From assembly GCA_018881555.1 (NCBI GenBank), contig JACAXG010000031.1:6631127-6695126 (forward strand): a stretch of 64,000 nucleotides of DNA, given 5' to 3'. Positions within the stretch are counted from its first letter, which is position 1; every line of letters begins with the position of its first letter. Positions 25,111 through 38,400 of this stretch are shown here, in pieces. The notes beneath the pieces were generated by a model. That model did not search any database. It saw only the letters and a program-made list of their open reading frames with translations, and was not told where the DNA came from. Both the position numbers and the translations under genes were made by a program. Origin of the DNA: Amblyornis subalaris (taxonomy: Eukaryota > Chordata > Aves > Passeriformes > Ptilonorhynchidae).

Positions 25111-28100
25111 ATATAAGTATGAACTGAAAGCAGTTCAATACATGAGTAACACAAATTGCACTGTGGCATGAATTGATTTGTACGTATTGGAAATTGTACT
25201 TCTGTTGTTGAACGATTACTTCCATAAGAGTGAGCTGTATTTGTGAGTGAAATAAAGGGAAAATAATTCTGTACTGAAAACATTGTGGTTCAGTGCTGTC
25301 CTTTCACATACAAGTCCAATTTGCAAACCAGCTTGTTCTGTTACTACCCCATCAGCATTTTTAAAATTATCATTTTACATTTTCCCATATACATTGCAAT
25401 ATGTCCATAGAGTGACATTGTCTGTAGGTGTTTCACTACTAGTTGCTTTTAAAAGTCTGTTGGCAAGGAATGACTCCTTGTGGTACTCTGTCATGTTTTG
25501 ATTGTGGTGTGTTGTTTGAAGACCNGGCAGATTGCATTACGGAAGTTTCGTATTTATTCTACCCTAGTATATACAAATTTAGATACCACGGAAAAGATCT
25601 CACAATAAGAATGTAGGGGGTGTTAAATTGAGAAGAATTGAGAAGTATTGTATTTCTGCTGTTCCCCCAAGAAGAAAAAGTGTGTGTTGTTGCTGCTGGA
25701 AAACTGAGGAGCTTAAGAGNGCGTGAAAGATTTTTCCACTCTTTATCTTTTCACAGTGTAAAAGACTTGAAGGAGATACTTGTTTTACAGATGGGCTNGA
25801 AGAGAATCCTGCTTACTCCTTGTTAGTTATGCTAATAGAGGTATAAATAAGAAGGCCTATGTAATCTACACTGGCATCTGTGGAGCAGCTTTCTGGTCGG
25901 AGCTCGAGGCTGGGTTGCCCAACTGGGAGCTGCTGGCTCTGCCCGCACAGGTCGATTCATGTGGCCAAACCTCCGCCTGCTGCCTCCTGCCCCCAGCAGC
26001 CTTTGAGGTGGGCAAAGAGGGCTGGGTGTTCTCCTCTGTGGTCCCAGACAGCTGTGTTGTGAACAGAGGGTAACTGTGTCTCTTCCCATGTGAACGGTGT
26101 GTTAAAAAAATATGGGAACCTGCGCTTGGGTGCAATCCTTGGCAAGATGGGTTTCGCAGGGCTGGTTATTTCCACCACCAGCCATGATGCTCATCCATCC
26201 TTCCTGCCTTGGCTTTGCAGAGGGGAGGGGACAGGAATTCTGCACTTTCCATCTCAGAGTTTGGCTGTGTCTGTGGTCCAGAAGATTGAATTGTATCAGG
26301 CTCTGTTTTAAATATAGTACCTGCCTGTAGTTTTTAAATTGGAAAAAAAAAAAAAGGAGAGAAAAAGTTTCAGCGGTTTGGGACGTGCACACAGTTTGGA
26401 TATGCACAAGAGGAAATAAATTTAAACATGCAGCCCCAAAGTAAACAGATATGACTGTGAATATATACAGGGAACAGATCAGTTGAGCTTTACGCAGTCA
26501 TTTTTCAAGTTAAACATGCTTTAATGTAAGCCATAAATTTCATCATATGAATATTTTTATGAGCTGCATTTCATCCATTTATTACTCTGGAGTTCCAGAT
26601 AGTGACAACAGGTAAATACAGTGCCAGTTCGCCTGTGTGTTGAGTCACTGGGAGCCTTCTCTCTCCTACACGTTGTTTGAGCAAAGGTAACAAATTACTG
26701 GTATCGTTTCAGACATATTTCAGTGAGATTTTTATTTGACAGTGCAGCTGCCACGATTTCTTGTGTTAGTCCAGGCTGCGCATTTCTGACTTCAGGTTCA
26801 AGGTGGAGATTCTGCTGTTGAGGACTCACATGTGTTAGGAATGGCAGCTTCTTCACAGTATTTTCACCTATTTTGGATCAGATTTTACATTTACTTGGAT
26901 CTTGACTCCCAGCTTGTAAATTAAAGTAACAATTTCTAAATCTGTAAGATTGTGGTGCTCATCAAGCAATGAAATATACTGAAAGTAATATACATTAGAA
27001 TAATTTGCTATAGATTTCAGACAGATTACTGTGCATATGCCATATTACATGCACCTGTGTTATTAAAAAAAGTTTGGAGTGAGTAAGAACCCTTTGAGAA
27101 ACAGGGTTGTGAAAGAGAGCTCTGCCATAGTGTGCCTTGGGCAAACAAAATCTCGATTCCACAAGAATATTCAGGTGAGGATGTGGAGTCTGCTGGGGAG
27201 ACTGTGGCCTGCTGAGGACTGGATTTGTGCTATCTATCTTTGGGTGCTTAACTGAGGGATCTGAGCTTAGGAATCTGCAGATGTGAGTGAAGGAGGCACA
27301 CCCACTTCTCCCTCCTCCCTCCTGAGGAGGAATGGCTAAGTTGAAAATTTAGGCATATTTGTGAAGTGTCTGGTGGATAAATGCCACCCTTAAACACGGG
27401 CAAAAGACAGTTTGTTATTGGAAAAGCGTTTTTAGAGGATGGCAGTACATGTTGGACATTATGTATTTAACCAAGCCTGTTTTCTGTAATCATAAATTTA
27501 GAATAAAATATCTTTTTCTGATACGGAACCCACCTTGGAAAGATGTCTTATGAGCATCAAAGTGCTAGTAAAGTGCAAAAAGCTACTTTACAAGTAAATT
27601 CTTATCCACTATATTGATGCTTTATACATACAACTAAACATCCTGTATCGTTAGAAGGCAGTTTAGTATTTTTCCTATGTGTACCTGAGAAGTTATAGTC
27701 TCTTTTGAAAGTTTTACTGCAGAGAAGTAGATCACAGCACAGTCCAAGAGCCAATGTAGCTCCCTAAATTTGTTTTTCCTGTTTCAGTCTTATTAGTATT
27801 TTCATCACTAACTTAAAATTAATCAAGGCAGACAAGTCCTTGCAGCCATGAAGCAAAGTGCTGGAAGCAGTTACTGCCTTTGTGAGTGCTGTACTGTAGC
27901 AACCCTGTCTGTGGCATGTACCAAAGCACTGCAATTTGAATTTTGGGAGATGAAGGAACTAGTCCTAGTGTTAGAAACCTTAATCTGCAAATGGTATGGA
28001 GCTTTGAATGCGGAGTGACCTTGTTTGCCAGGCAAGGTGCCGTGCCTGAGAGCTGTATAGTAGCTTTCTAATTCTCTTCCAAGAGTAATGACATCTCTCA

Positions 28101-30503
28101 CCCGTGTGTTGATGACAAAATTGCCATGTTTCTGGAAAAGGGATTCTACTGTATCATGTAATCTTTTTCTCTGTCTTCACTCAGAAAGAGATTATATTTG
28201 CTTCAAAACATCATAGCAACAAGAGGCTGATTCTGTAAATTTGAGAATAACATCTTCTCTCTGCTCCAAATACCCAAACCTTCTTTTTTTGATTGTTATT
28301 CATTTCTTTATGCAGGGAAATCCACTGTTGCCTTTGGTCATTGCCGCTTCTTATATCTTCTACTAGTGCTACACTTAAAGATTTTGTCATGCCAATTCAA
28401 ATAAAAATTATATGCTGAATTGGAAATGCTTTATAGTCCTTACAGTGGATAAAATATGTTAATTTGTGTAAATGCTCTTCTGAGTGCAGATGCTTGCACT
28501 GAAAGCATGCTTATCTTAAAAGCTGCATGTCTTTCATTCTTTTATATGCACAGTTTATTTTTTTAATACGTCTAATATTTCAGAAGAGTTTTTAAAGGAG
28601 ATATTGGAAGCTAAGTGAAAAAAAAACCTCCTTGCTTTTTCATAAATATTCATGGTTTCATAGAAAATGCTATAACTGAATTGCTATTTTCTTTTGAGGT
28701 TTTGTGGTTTTTTTTTTCCTTTATGCTTCATTTCATTGCTATAGATTAGGAAATTAAGAATGCTGGGTTGGCTGTGCCATTATATGCTTGACATCAAATC
28801 TGGTATGTGAAGTGTTAGTCTGCTCACTTTTGTTACACATGTTTTATGTATCTTAATAAAGTGTGATAACACACAAGTGAATTAAGCAGAGTTAATATGA
28901 TGAACTATGTACTTTCAAGGTTTAGAGTATAAGATAAAGCATTTATTTGTGTGTCATAGTTATTTAGCTTATAAATAGAAATATATGCATGTTGCCTTTG
29001 AGGTCAGCAACCACAATATTGCATTATAGGTTAATTATGAAGGAAAGTTTAGTGAGAAACTTATTTTGGAAGTACTTATGTTTGAATGCTTCTTATTGAA
29101 AAAGATTTCTGTCAGAACTCACCTGTTAAATTTGTATTCTGAATCCAATGGTCATTTAATTTAAGCGAGATGACAGCTTGGTTCCCAGGCACAGATANGA
29201 AAATAGACTAATTCTGATTCAAGAGAAGTGGCTTTTGTTTTATCAGATTCAATATTTTTTTTTCTTGAAGATATGTCATCTTGGTCTTCCTGCTTTCAGT
29301 GGAACCTCTTTTACTCGAAAGAATTGGCAGAAGTTGTGCCAGGTAAAGCAGAAATAAATGTCTGCTGCCAACAGCTGGGCAGTACCATTGCAAATACTGA
29401 CCTGTTAGAAAAACATGTGCNGTAAAATACAAGGATACATTTTCCTGACAACAAAATACAGGCATATATAATATTATAATCATTAAAAATTCATTTTTTA
29501 GGTTTTCAAGTCTACACCTGCAGTAAATTGGTGCACTATATAATACATAAAAGATGGATGGTGTAGTGCGGCAAGAGTAATGAATTTCACTTTTCCTGCT
29601 ATGAAACCCACAGAGCCTGGTACCAACTGATCATAAATAAATGCCCAGTCAACAGCAATGTCAGTCCCTGTACGGAGAACATCGGGGTAGATAAATCAAA
29701 TGTTGTTTAGGATGTTTTTCTCAGTAGGAAAGAAATACACAAGTGCTTTCTGGATGTTATTCACTGCTGATTATTCACTGCACACTTTTATTCCATCTCA
29801 TTCACTGAATTTCAATGTGTTAGACATTTAAAATTCAGTCAAATGCTGGGGAGAGAGGGTAAAAATGGCAAAGGATGAGGATATTCAAATCTCACTGGAG
29901 AAGTGAGTATATGAAGCTGAAAGCTGCCAGTGCACTATAATAGCAGAGACCTGTAGTCCTTTTTCTCTGGTCAATAACTTAGTCAAAAAGACAGCTTTGC
30001 ATATATTACAAAGATATCCTTTAATAATGTATTTCCCTTTTAGAGATTTACCCTTCTTCCCCAGTCTTTTTTGCCTGTTTGTTACCATATGCAATTTGCA
30101 TTCATGTAACATATTCCTGTTTGAGTAGCACAGGCACATATTGTCATTTATACAACCCACGCCTGTCCCTGGCTTTCTTTGGGGCAGAGCAGGAATGGCT
30201 ATTAAAATCCCAAACTCACTTGTTACTGCTTACCGTGGAATGCACCGGATTGGAAAATTATTGCAGAGAAAGCTGGGTTTTAGTTTTTTTGCTGAACTTC
30301 AAGTTTCTAATACTACTTCTAGGAAACCTAAATAAANAGAAACAGAGATTACAAATTCAGATAGTTTCGTGTCCTTTCAGTTCCTTTGTGTATGGCCATG
30401 GGAATGGAAAATCCAGTGATTTGTCTCTGGTCACATCTAGGACTGCAGTAGAAAGGGAGGTCTTGAAGAACTGATCACAGGGAATGGTGAATATACAAAT
30501 CAA
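25111..30503. other. Non-coding unique sequence
   Basis: No supported gene. A GC-richer stretch at about 25870-26240 allows several overlapping open frames on both strands, none recognisable. An A13 run lies at about 26342-26354. The short pyrimidine tract near 27307-27321 is low complexity. T-runs occur near 28709-28718. Confidence 0.6.
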
Positions 30504-30525
30504 GTGTGTGTGTGTGCGTGTGTGT
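30504..30525. repeat. GT dinucleotide microsatellite
   Basis: About eleven GT units interrupted once by a C at 30517. The interruption would be expected to slow slippage. Confidence 0.95.
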
Positions 30526-31631
30526 TAAAAAATAATTTTTTTTTCTGTGTTACATATGCTGATCTGAAATAAAAATTGATTCAAGTCATTCCTAGAAGCA
30601 AATAATATTTAGAAAGTATCAAAGCATAGGCTTTACATCCTCTGGCTTTGTGCAGCCTCTATCCCAGTGGCATAGAATATAATGATTAAATCAGGAATGA
30701 AACTGAGATTCAGATTTATTCCTCTGCTACAGATGAGCCACAGTGTAGCACAGGGCTGTTGTGGTCGAGTCTGAAGGTTGGCCATACATGTGAGTGTTTT
30801 CTCACTGTTTCTCTTCATTAGGATTCTTTTTTAGTTTCTAGGGGTTTAAGATTTCTGCCCACTCCTTTTTTTTTTCCTAGCATGGTTGAAGCTAGCAGGG
30901 AGTCTAAGAGATGAAGAGCTTCTGAGATGAGTTACATATGTAAAACGTCACAGCAATGATGGCCCTGTCATCAACTCCTCTCTTTCATCAAATAGACCAA
31001 ATTATATAACCAATGCATGTAAAGAAATTGCCTCCTTCTACTTATTTCAAGTGCTTTTGAGTGGAAAAGGTCCACCAATATTCATGTGAAACACTTACAT
31101 AAAACTGCTGCGGCTGTTTGCGCTCAGCTGCAGTGCTACCAAAGAGAGTTGTTGAAATAGCTTCGGAAATCCTACAGATGGTTCTCCTGGCTGTTGAAAC
31201 GGTAGATTCTGACTTGCTTAAATGCTTGGCTGTGCCATGGCAACGTGGAGCTCCTCTTCCTTGTTATTTTGCTTATGTTTAGTATGTATCTATGAAAAAA
31301 AGATAGCACAGATTATGTGACCTAGCTCACTGCGAAAGCCAGCTCTATGACCTCTTTGAATGTTGAAAGCGGCAAGCCTCTGGCAGCTATGAGTATAAAT
31401 TATAATATGAACTTAAACTTCGTCTTCTCTTTGTTTGGGCTCACAGTTTCCTTTTTGTTGGAAGCATATGTTGCATCACCTTTACTTGAGTTTGGAGCAG
31501 GAAAGAAGCATTTCNCCAAAATCAGCAAAGCTTTGGCATGGAGATAGATTTAGGTTATGACCTCCCATGTCCGGTTGTAATCAGTACACATGCTGCTGCT
31601 GCAGCACCATGTTTGCTGGATGCCAGAGTAA
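30526..31631. other. Non-coding unique sequence
   Basis: AT-rich DNA with T-runs near 30535-30543 and 30866-30876. No gene or repeat family recognised. Confidence 0.6.
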
Positions 31632-31667
31632 AATAACAACAACAATAATAATAACAACAACAATAAT
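31632..31667. repeat. AAC/AAT trinucleotide microsatellite with alternating blocks
   Basis: Twelve triplets in the order AAT, three AAC, three AAT, three AAC, two AAT. The alternation gives an 18-base higher-order period. The forward frame across it (Thr/Ile runs) is a translation of the repeat. Confidence 0.95.
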
Positions 31668-34600
31668 GAAAATATCAAATTGCAGTTCAAGGCTTGGCTA
31701 CTACAGTGATGCTAAAGTTGATGACACAGTTAATGTCTTTCACCTATAATGATAGTATGGGTTAATATAATATTACACGGATGAGTAAAATGATTAGTTG
31801 TACTTTGTTTAAATAAAGGTTAATAGCTAAATATGGATAAGCATAAGCAGGACACAGCCAGTGATAGGAGAGCAGAAGTGCCTTGGCTAATGATATTCTG
31901 GATGTGTATAGAAGGAATTGTGCAAGATGTGTAGATATGTGGAAGCGCAAGAATAGGAGGATCCTTTCATCTTAATTAAAAGTATTTAGGACCTGAATGG
32001 GAAACTTTGAGGGGTTGAAAAGATAGCTACTAATAATTCTCCAACGGGTAAATAAATGAAAAACTTTTGAAGAGGCTATTGGGAAGGAAAAAAAGAGTGC
32101 AAACCAAGAAGTATGAATTTCATTTGGTAGCGGAGCAGTGGTAATGTCACTGATAGTTGGAACCATAAGGGATGCAACAAGAAAAAGGAACAACTGAATT
32201 TTTTCCTGCTTGCGTTTTTAANATACTGCTCGCCTATCCCAGAGTATGATTCCTAGAAATACGTAATGTGGCAAGGGGATGAAGGAAAAAGGTATATAAA
32301 ATGGCTGAATAAAACTGAAAAAATCAGTTCTCGTTTATTCTGCTTTAGTACAGTAATAAATGAAAAGGAAATCATGATGTAAAATGAAAGAGCAAGGCAG
32401 ACATAAGTTAACACATTTAAAGGACTTGATCCAGTTGGTTTAATGTGTTTAAGATCTTAGTGTATATCCTGATGTGTCTCAGATGAAACACTCATTGATA
32501 TGCATTAAAAGAAAATAGATGAAAGACTCAAATTTTCAAGGCAGGTATTATTTTTTTTTAGCTGTGAAATCTGGCTGCCAATGCATAAAGATTTCCTGTT
32601 AAGTGAAAACAGAACAAGGGAAAACGGAGATAAAATCTTTTCCATCAAACTCTACTGCATCAAAGCATATAAAGCAAATCTTCCTTTCACATTTGTTTAG
32701 TGAATGTTAGTGTCTGAATCTTTGAGGAGACTTTGGTCCACAAAATGTCATCACTCTTTATTTTTGCCAACACTGCACTGTAGTTTTCAGGAGGGAAGCG
32801 GAGTGGAAGTAAGAATTCCCGTACAAGTAAATACCTCACAGTGTCNTAACCAGCCGCAGGACGAAACATGGGACTGTTACACTTCAGCAATAAACCGCCA
32901 AGGCTTCAGAGAGCTTTAATGTCCCCCCAAAATCCTGTCACTGCCATCACACACTTTAACCCCTTTACGCCATGACTTGTGGTTTTGTGCCGTAGGACAT
33001 GTGGACAATGGAGCAGCTGCCATTTGCTGGCTCTCTGCTACCAGCCTTTGAATCAGACACGTCATTGGCAACAATGGCAGACTGAGTGGTGCTCTTTGGA
33101 GGAGACAGTTCTGACTTCTACGCCTGGGTTAGTAACAGTAACAGAGGAAATGCTGTAAGCATCAAGGAATTCCACATTTAATAATATCGCCTTGTATGCT
33201 TTAAACATCTTAGGCTTCTGAAGATCACCTTTGATTTTAGATCATCATCAACCTTTTCGTTGTCAGAAAATAGATCGCGATTAATATGGAAATATTTGGA
33301 TATATTACATCCANGCTTTTTTTTTACATACTGTAAACAGAGAAGAAAACAGTGTTTTTACTGCAAAAGTGTCTTGAGTTACCATGGTGCTGTATTTTTT
33401 TAGTCAGTAGTGACTTTTTTACACAGAGTCTCCACCCAGATGATCTCAGTATCTAGGTTAGATATGAGATGACACAACAGAGAATAAGAAAACCTTAGGC
33501 CTGGGAAAGGGAGAGGACATTTACATAAAGTAAATGAAGCTCTTTGATTGCACTCNGTTACACAAGATAATGGGTTAGTGTGGTCATTTCTTTGGCGAAG
33601 GATTTTATTTTTTGTTTATGAATAGATTTAAGGAGCAGAAGACTAATGCTATGGCTCAAACTGTTCGAACTGAAAGGGCGGATTTGGCCTAATACAGTTT
33701 GATAGAAGCATCTAGGAAAATGATTCAAAAGGTTTTTTCTGAATTCCTTTGATCATATAGCTTTCTAAACATAATCAAACTGCTCTTTGGTTCTAAACTA
33801 GGGCATTATCAAAGAACATGTGCTGCATAACGTCCTGCTTCCCTGTAGTCAACCAGCTGCATCTCTTAGTCTTTACTTGGAAGGATGCAACATGAGCCTG
33901 TATGGTTTGTCTCGGTTTTTCTTGTTTGTTTTTTATACCTTTAACATGTTGTATTAATAGAAAAAGAGGAGCCTCCACACACTTGGGGCACTGCCTCTGG
34001 GAACATCATTCCAATACTAAGAGAAATGCAATGCCCCCTGCATGGAACAGTCATGTCCTTGCTTCCAGTACACCAAGATCTAGGGTTTAGCTGCTTTTTT
34101 GCATATCGTGGTGTTTACAGCTCTGTGCTCTCCACAGACTTTTCCTATATGCTTTTGCACAGCCAAGCATTCTGTACACTTATCCATGTCTTTGTGACAC
34201 AGCTTTCTTTGCCTTGCTGTCCCTTGGGCTGCTTCCAGCCTCTTGAGACAAGAGGTGTTTACTCTCCTTGTCGCAGATAGCAGTGAACTCTTGCTTAGGC
34301 AGCCAGGTTGATGTTACTGCTTGCATGTTGTGCAGTTGGAAATCACAGCCCTCAGCAGTAACAACCTCTGTGTCTTGGGTGTTTAATCCATGCATTAAAT
34401 GGAAAGCTTTCCTGTGCTGGCTTCAGTTTTGTGAATTTACCACATGAAAGGGATTCTTTGCACTCATGAGGTCCCGTGGGCATTGATCCATAGTCTTTAT
34501 CTGCGCACATAGTTGCTCTGAGAGAATACAAGCGTTGGAAAGCTTGTCCTTTGGTACGATCCAGACTAGCAGGTATGTTTGTGTTCTTGGTGGACGTGTT

Positions 34601-35049
34601 TGTCTGANTGCCTGGGTGAGATAGTAGGTTTGTAGAGAGAGTCTGTATCAAACATTCAAGCATGTTTGCCAGAGATGGCTGGCTGATCCTGACTGTCTCC
34701 AAAGTAAATGAATTGCTTTTCATTTATTTTCAGCAACAAGGAATTTGGGATTTCTGAAATGGTACGTTGGGCTCAACTTTGGAAGTAATCCAATTCAAGT
34801 TTTGTAATTTGTTAGAGCTGGTATGCAAATGGGTGGCTCAGATATGGGTGATTTAGGAAGTGTAGCAGCTATTTTGATTAGGAAATTGGGGACCACTGTG
34901 ATGGGAATATTTTGGCAAACTTCCAGAAACACAAAGAAGTATTTATTTATGCTAAACTACTANGCTAATTATCAGTTAAACAACTAAAAATCAAGCATTA
35001 ATCCAAGAGATTAGTCAAGCCTTAGCTATACAGTACCATGCACCTGATG
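31668..35049. other. Non-coding unique sequence
   Basis: No supported gene. It contains a T-run near 32551-32560 and a 10-base inverted repeat (TGTTACTGCT at 34312 and its complement at 34354). The stem of the latter does not extend, so I do not call a hairpin RNA. Open frames around 34030-34720 overlap on both strands and are unrecognised. Confidence 0.55.
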
Positions 35050-35480
35050 CTGTATTGTGGGCTCTGCTGGCTGNCAACTGTGATGGCCCTTCATCCCAGA
35101 GGTCGAGCTGGCTCAGCATGAGGAAAGCCAGGCGGTGACACCTTTCTTCCCCAACTTGTACTGGGGTTTATACACACTTATTCCACACATTCCACACTAG
35201 TCTCGTCCAAAGGATTACGTCCTCTTTTCATAGGTCAGAACCAGTTTGTTCCAGCATGTCCAGAGGGATTGTTGCCAGAGAGTGCTGATCCATTCTGACC
35301 TCTTCAGATGCATGTTACCTATTTTCAGACTGGGTCATAGTTGTCATGTTTCTTCAGGGTGTTGCAGACTGTGTGTGACTTATGACTGGGGATGATTATC
35401 TTTGCCTTACTACTTTTCCTTTCAACTCTGCCAAGCACAGACACTACCGAGTATTTCAGTTCCTACCCTATGACATGCCC
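35050..35480. other. GC-richer block, possibly a decayed LTR or other repeat
   Basis: The block differs in composition from its flanks and contains words reminiscent of avian retroviral LTRs (for example CAGAGGTCGAGCTGGCTCAG and CTTGTACTGGGGTTTATACA). I cannot place it in a named family and see no clear ends or target-site duplication. It may equally be ordinary unique DNA. Confidence 0.2.
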
Positions 35481-38400
35481 TCTTGAGGTATTTTTTGGGT
35501 AGAGGGCAAATGAGATGCATTCCACAAGTAGTCCTTATGCTGCAGTGGAATGGGGATGGCCTTGAAATTACATGCACCTCACATCACCTACATCAGATAG
35601 CATTACAAAGGAATTGAGCTGCAGCGTCAGATCCTTTCTAATTGAAGGGATATCACTTGGGACTCTTTTCCTTGAAGACTACCCACACATTTTCTTAGAG
35701 ATCCAATCATGAGATCCTTTAGTGAGGAGACACCCATCAAGTTGCTGAGCAGATGCCTTTGTTATCTATTTGGCTGTCTAAAGACATCAAAGGCACAAAC
35801 TTCTATATAAAAACCCCCAAAACCTACAACGATTTGCCTGTGTTAATTTTGCCTTACATGTCTTCCTAGCTTAAAACATGACAATTTTCTGTATGGTCAA
35901 GACAACAAATCCATGCCAGACTTGAGTTACTCAGACTACCGAGCATGTTCAGTAAAAGGCATGATGTGGGATTTTTTTTGCCAAGTGTANATACGTGCTT
36001 ATGCAAAAGAAATTGCATAAAAAGACTTTTAGGAAGGCTCTCTGATTGGTGATATCTTGACTTGACTTGGTTGAAGAGACCCCCTCCAGAGTATTTATCT
36101 CTGAGCGTGGCTTGTGGGCNAGGAATGGAGCTCAATGGGGTCTGAGCCTCTGGAAAAAAGGGACACTCTGCACCACCTGCCTTTGACTCAACGAAGTACA
36201 GCTGAAGTTTCATCTAAGCTGTGGGGAAATCCTGTAGTTTCTGCTTTATTGCTTCACTGAAATGGAAAAAAAATCTTTTGAAAAGCAATCTTTTATCTTA
36301 TTTGGCAGATATGGCCAAGTTCAGCCACCACATTTCCCAGATGCAGTTTATGTAATCACATGGTGCAACTCCTTGTTAAGAGGTAGATGTTATATATGTG
36401 TCAACATATGGCTTGCATATATTACAGTGAAGAAGACCTTCCCTTGTGAGGACTTCTCCCNTCTCCGGGGCTCTGGCATGAGAAGAGCAGAAGTATCAAG
36501 ATTCAGAACACATTATTGCATTCTTACCTTAAAGCAGAGACAAAGGGGTTTTTTCCTTCATTTCTTCCTTTTGGGATAAAACGTGAGAATATTTTTTGAG
36601 CAGTGAAGAAGCATGCACAATTAGGCTATCCTGGCTTATGAGGTACCAAGTCTTAAGAAATGTTGCAGGACTTTAGAAAAGACTTCTGTCATCCTCTGCT
36701 TAAAGAACCCTGTTTACTAAAGCATAAAGCTTCTTGGTTATTATTAAATGTTCCAACGTGAAATGATTGTGTGAATCAGAAACTGCCATTTTCCCAAAAG
36801 AGAAAGAATTTCTGAGCATTGAGAGTTTTCTGAGAGTGAGTTTATCTTCCATGAATTGGATGCACTGCTATAAATTTGGTTGCTCACTAATCAGCTCTGA
36901 GTATGAACATAACTTCCATAAAACTTACCCTNTGTAATGGTTTTTCACAGGTTCACAGCTTCACAGAGGCTGTGATACCCTTAGACTTGAAGGCAGCATG
37001 TATTATACCATAAATATTTCCTTTGCTTTGTAAAGAAATCTTCCGTGCTCAGCGTTTGCATGTCATTACCTCTCTCGCAGCTGTTTATGAGCAGTGCTGC
37101 TGTCTCAGCTCTGGGAACAAACAGGTTTGGGCATGCATGTGAATGACNTGGTTTGTTCCTGTCTGTTTTGCAAGCTGGAATTGTGGAGGTATCTCCCATT
37201 CTCAGCTCGAGTGTTATTCTCTGTAGCAAGTCTTATTTTCCCAGGCAGATTGTTGAAATGTGCTAATGAGCCTCCAAAGAATATAAAATAAGGGCTCCCA
37301 TGGTTGCACGTTTTCCAGTTCAAAAGCTACTTCTTGTGGCAGAGCCAGGTACAACACNCTGACGCCATCTGAGATCATTGCTGTGCAGTTTGCCTGCCCA
37401 CACCNAGAATGCACATCTAGTTTGCTATTGTAACACGAGTGTTGGCTAAGACTTGGGTATTAAAATATTTGGCCTGAGGTACTTTTTTGATGCACATTCA
37501 TTTTCTTTCCATACTAAACCAATGCTAACAGCTTCTTCCAAAGCAAACTAGAAAGCAAATGTATACGTGTAGCATGTTGCTCAGTAATAATCTTATTTTC
37601 AGACTAAAGTAGCCTTACTTTACATTACAAAGTTAGTCTAAGCTATAGCAGCTTCAGTCAGGACCTGTAAGTTATATATACATTCATTCCATTTTGTCAT
37701 ATACCACTTTCCTTGCATTGAGTGAGTTCTCTGAAAAAAGTGATCTTTGGAGCCTCACAGGCATCCTCTACAATTTTTGTTTCAGGAAAAACGATNTGTT
37801 CCTCAGACAGAACTCTTCTTTCCCATGTCACAGACATTATCTCNGGCACAAATGGACACCTGCCAAATTGTCTGTTATCCTCATGATCTGAGCAGCCTTA
37901 AGTGGCTCTTAACTTTATGCCTCAATAACATGTGTGACTTGCTTGATTGCATGTCAGCTGGCATGGTGTCCCAGCTTCCTGCCTTTTCTGGGTCTCTGAT
38001 ACCCGGGGGAATGGGAAGGAGGGGAGAAGGTGTGACTATTCGCGTTGCAATGCCTTCAGTTTTCTCAGGCTCCTGCTGGGCAGTATGAGTATTCAAATTA
38101 AATTTTCAAAGGCAGGCAGTGACTTTTTTTCCTATTTCTATAATCCTAACTTAATCACAAAGTAATTAGTGTACATGCTTCCACTAGTACGCTCCTGGCT
38201 GTACACAAGCACGTAAATACTTGGCTTTGTAAAGCTNAGGACTTTGTCTTTGAAACATTTTGCCAGATTCCTAAGTGGAAAACAGCTAGGTGATTTTAAT
38301 GGCAATAAACCNTGTCAACTGAGCTTTATTCTTTAGCATTTTACTCCATTTTTTGAAAAGAAAATTTCNAACGGAAAATTCTTGAATTTTTGATTACAAT

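Noticed and set aside
34312..34363. 10-base inverted repeat as a microRNA-like hairpin
   Set aside because: The stem does not extend into the 32-base loop, so it lacks the long imperfect duplex of a precursor.
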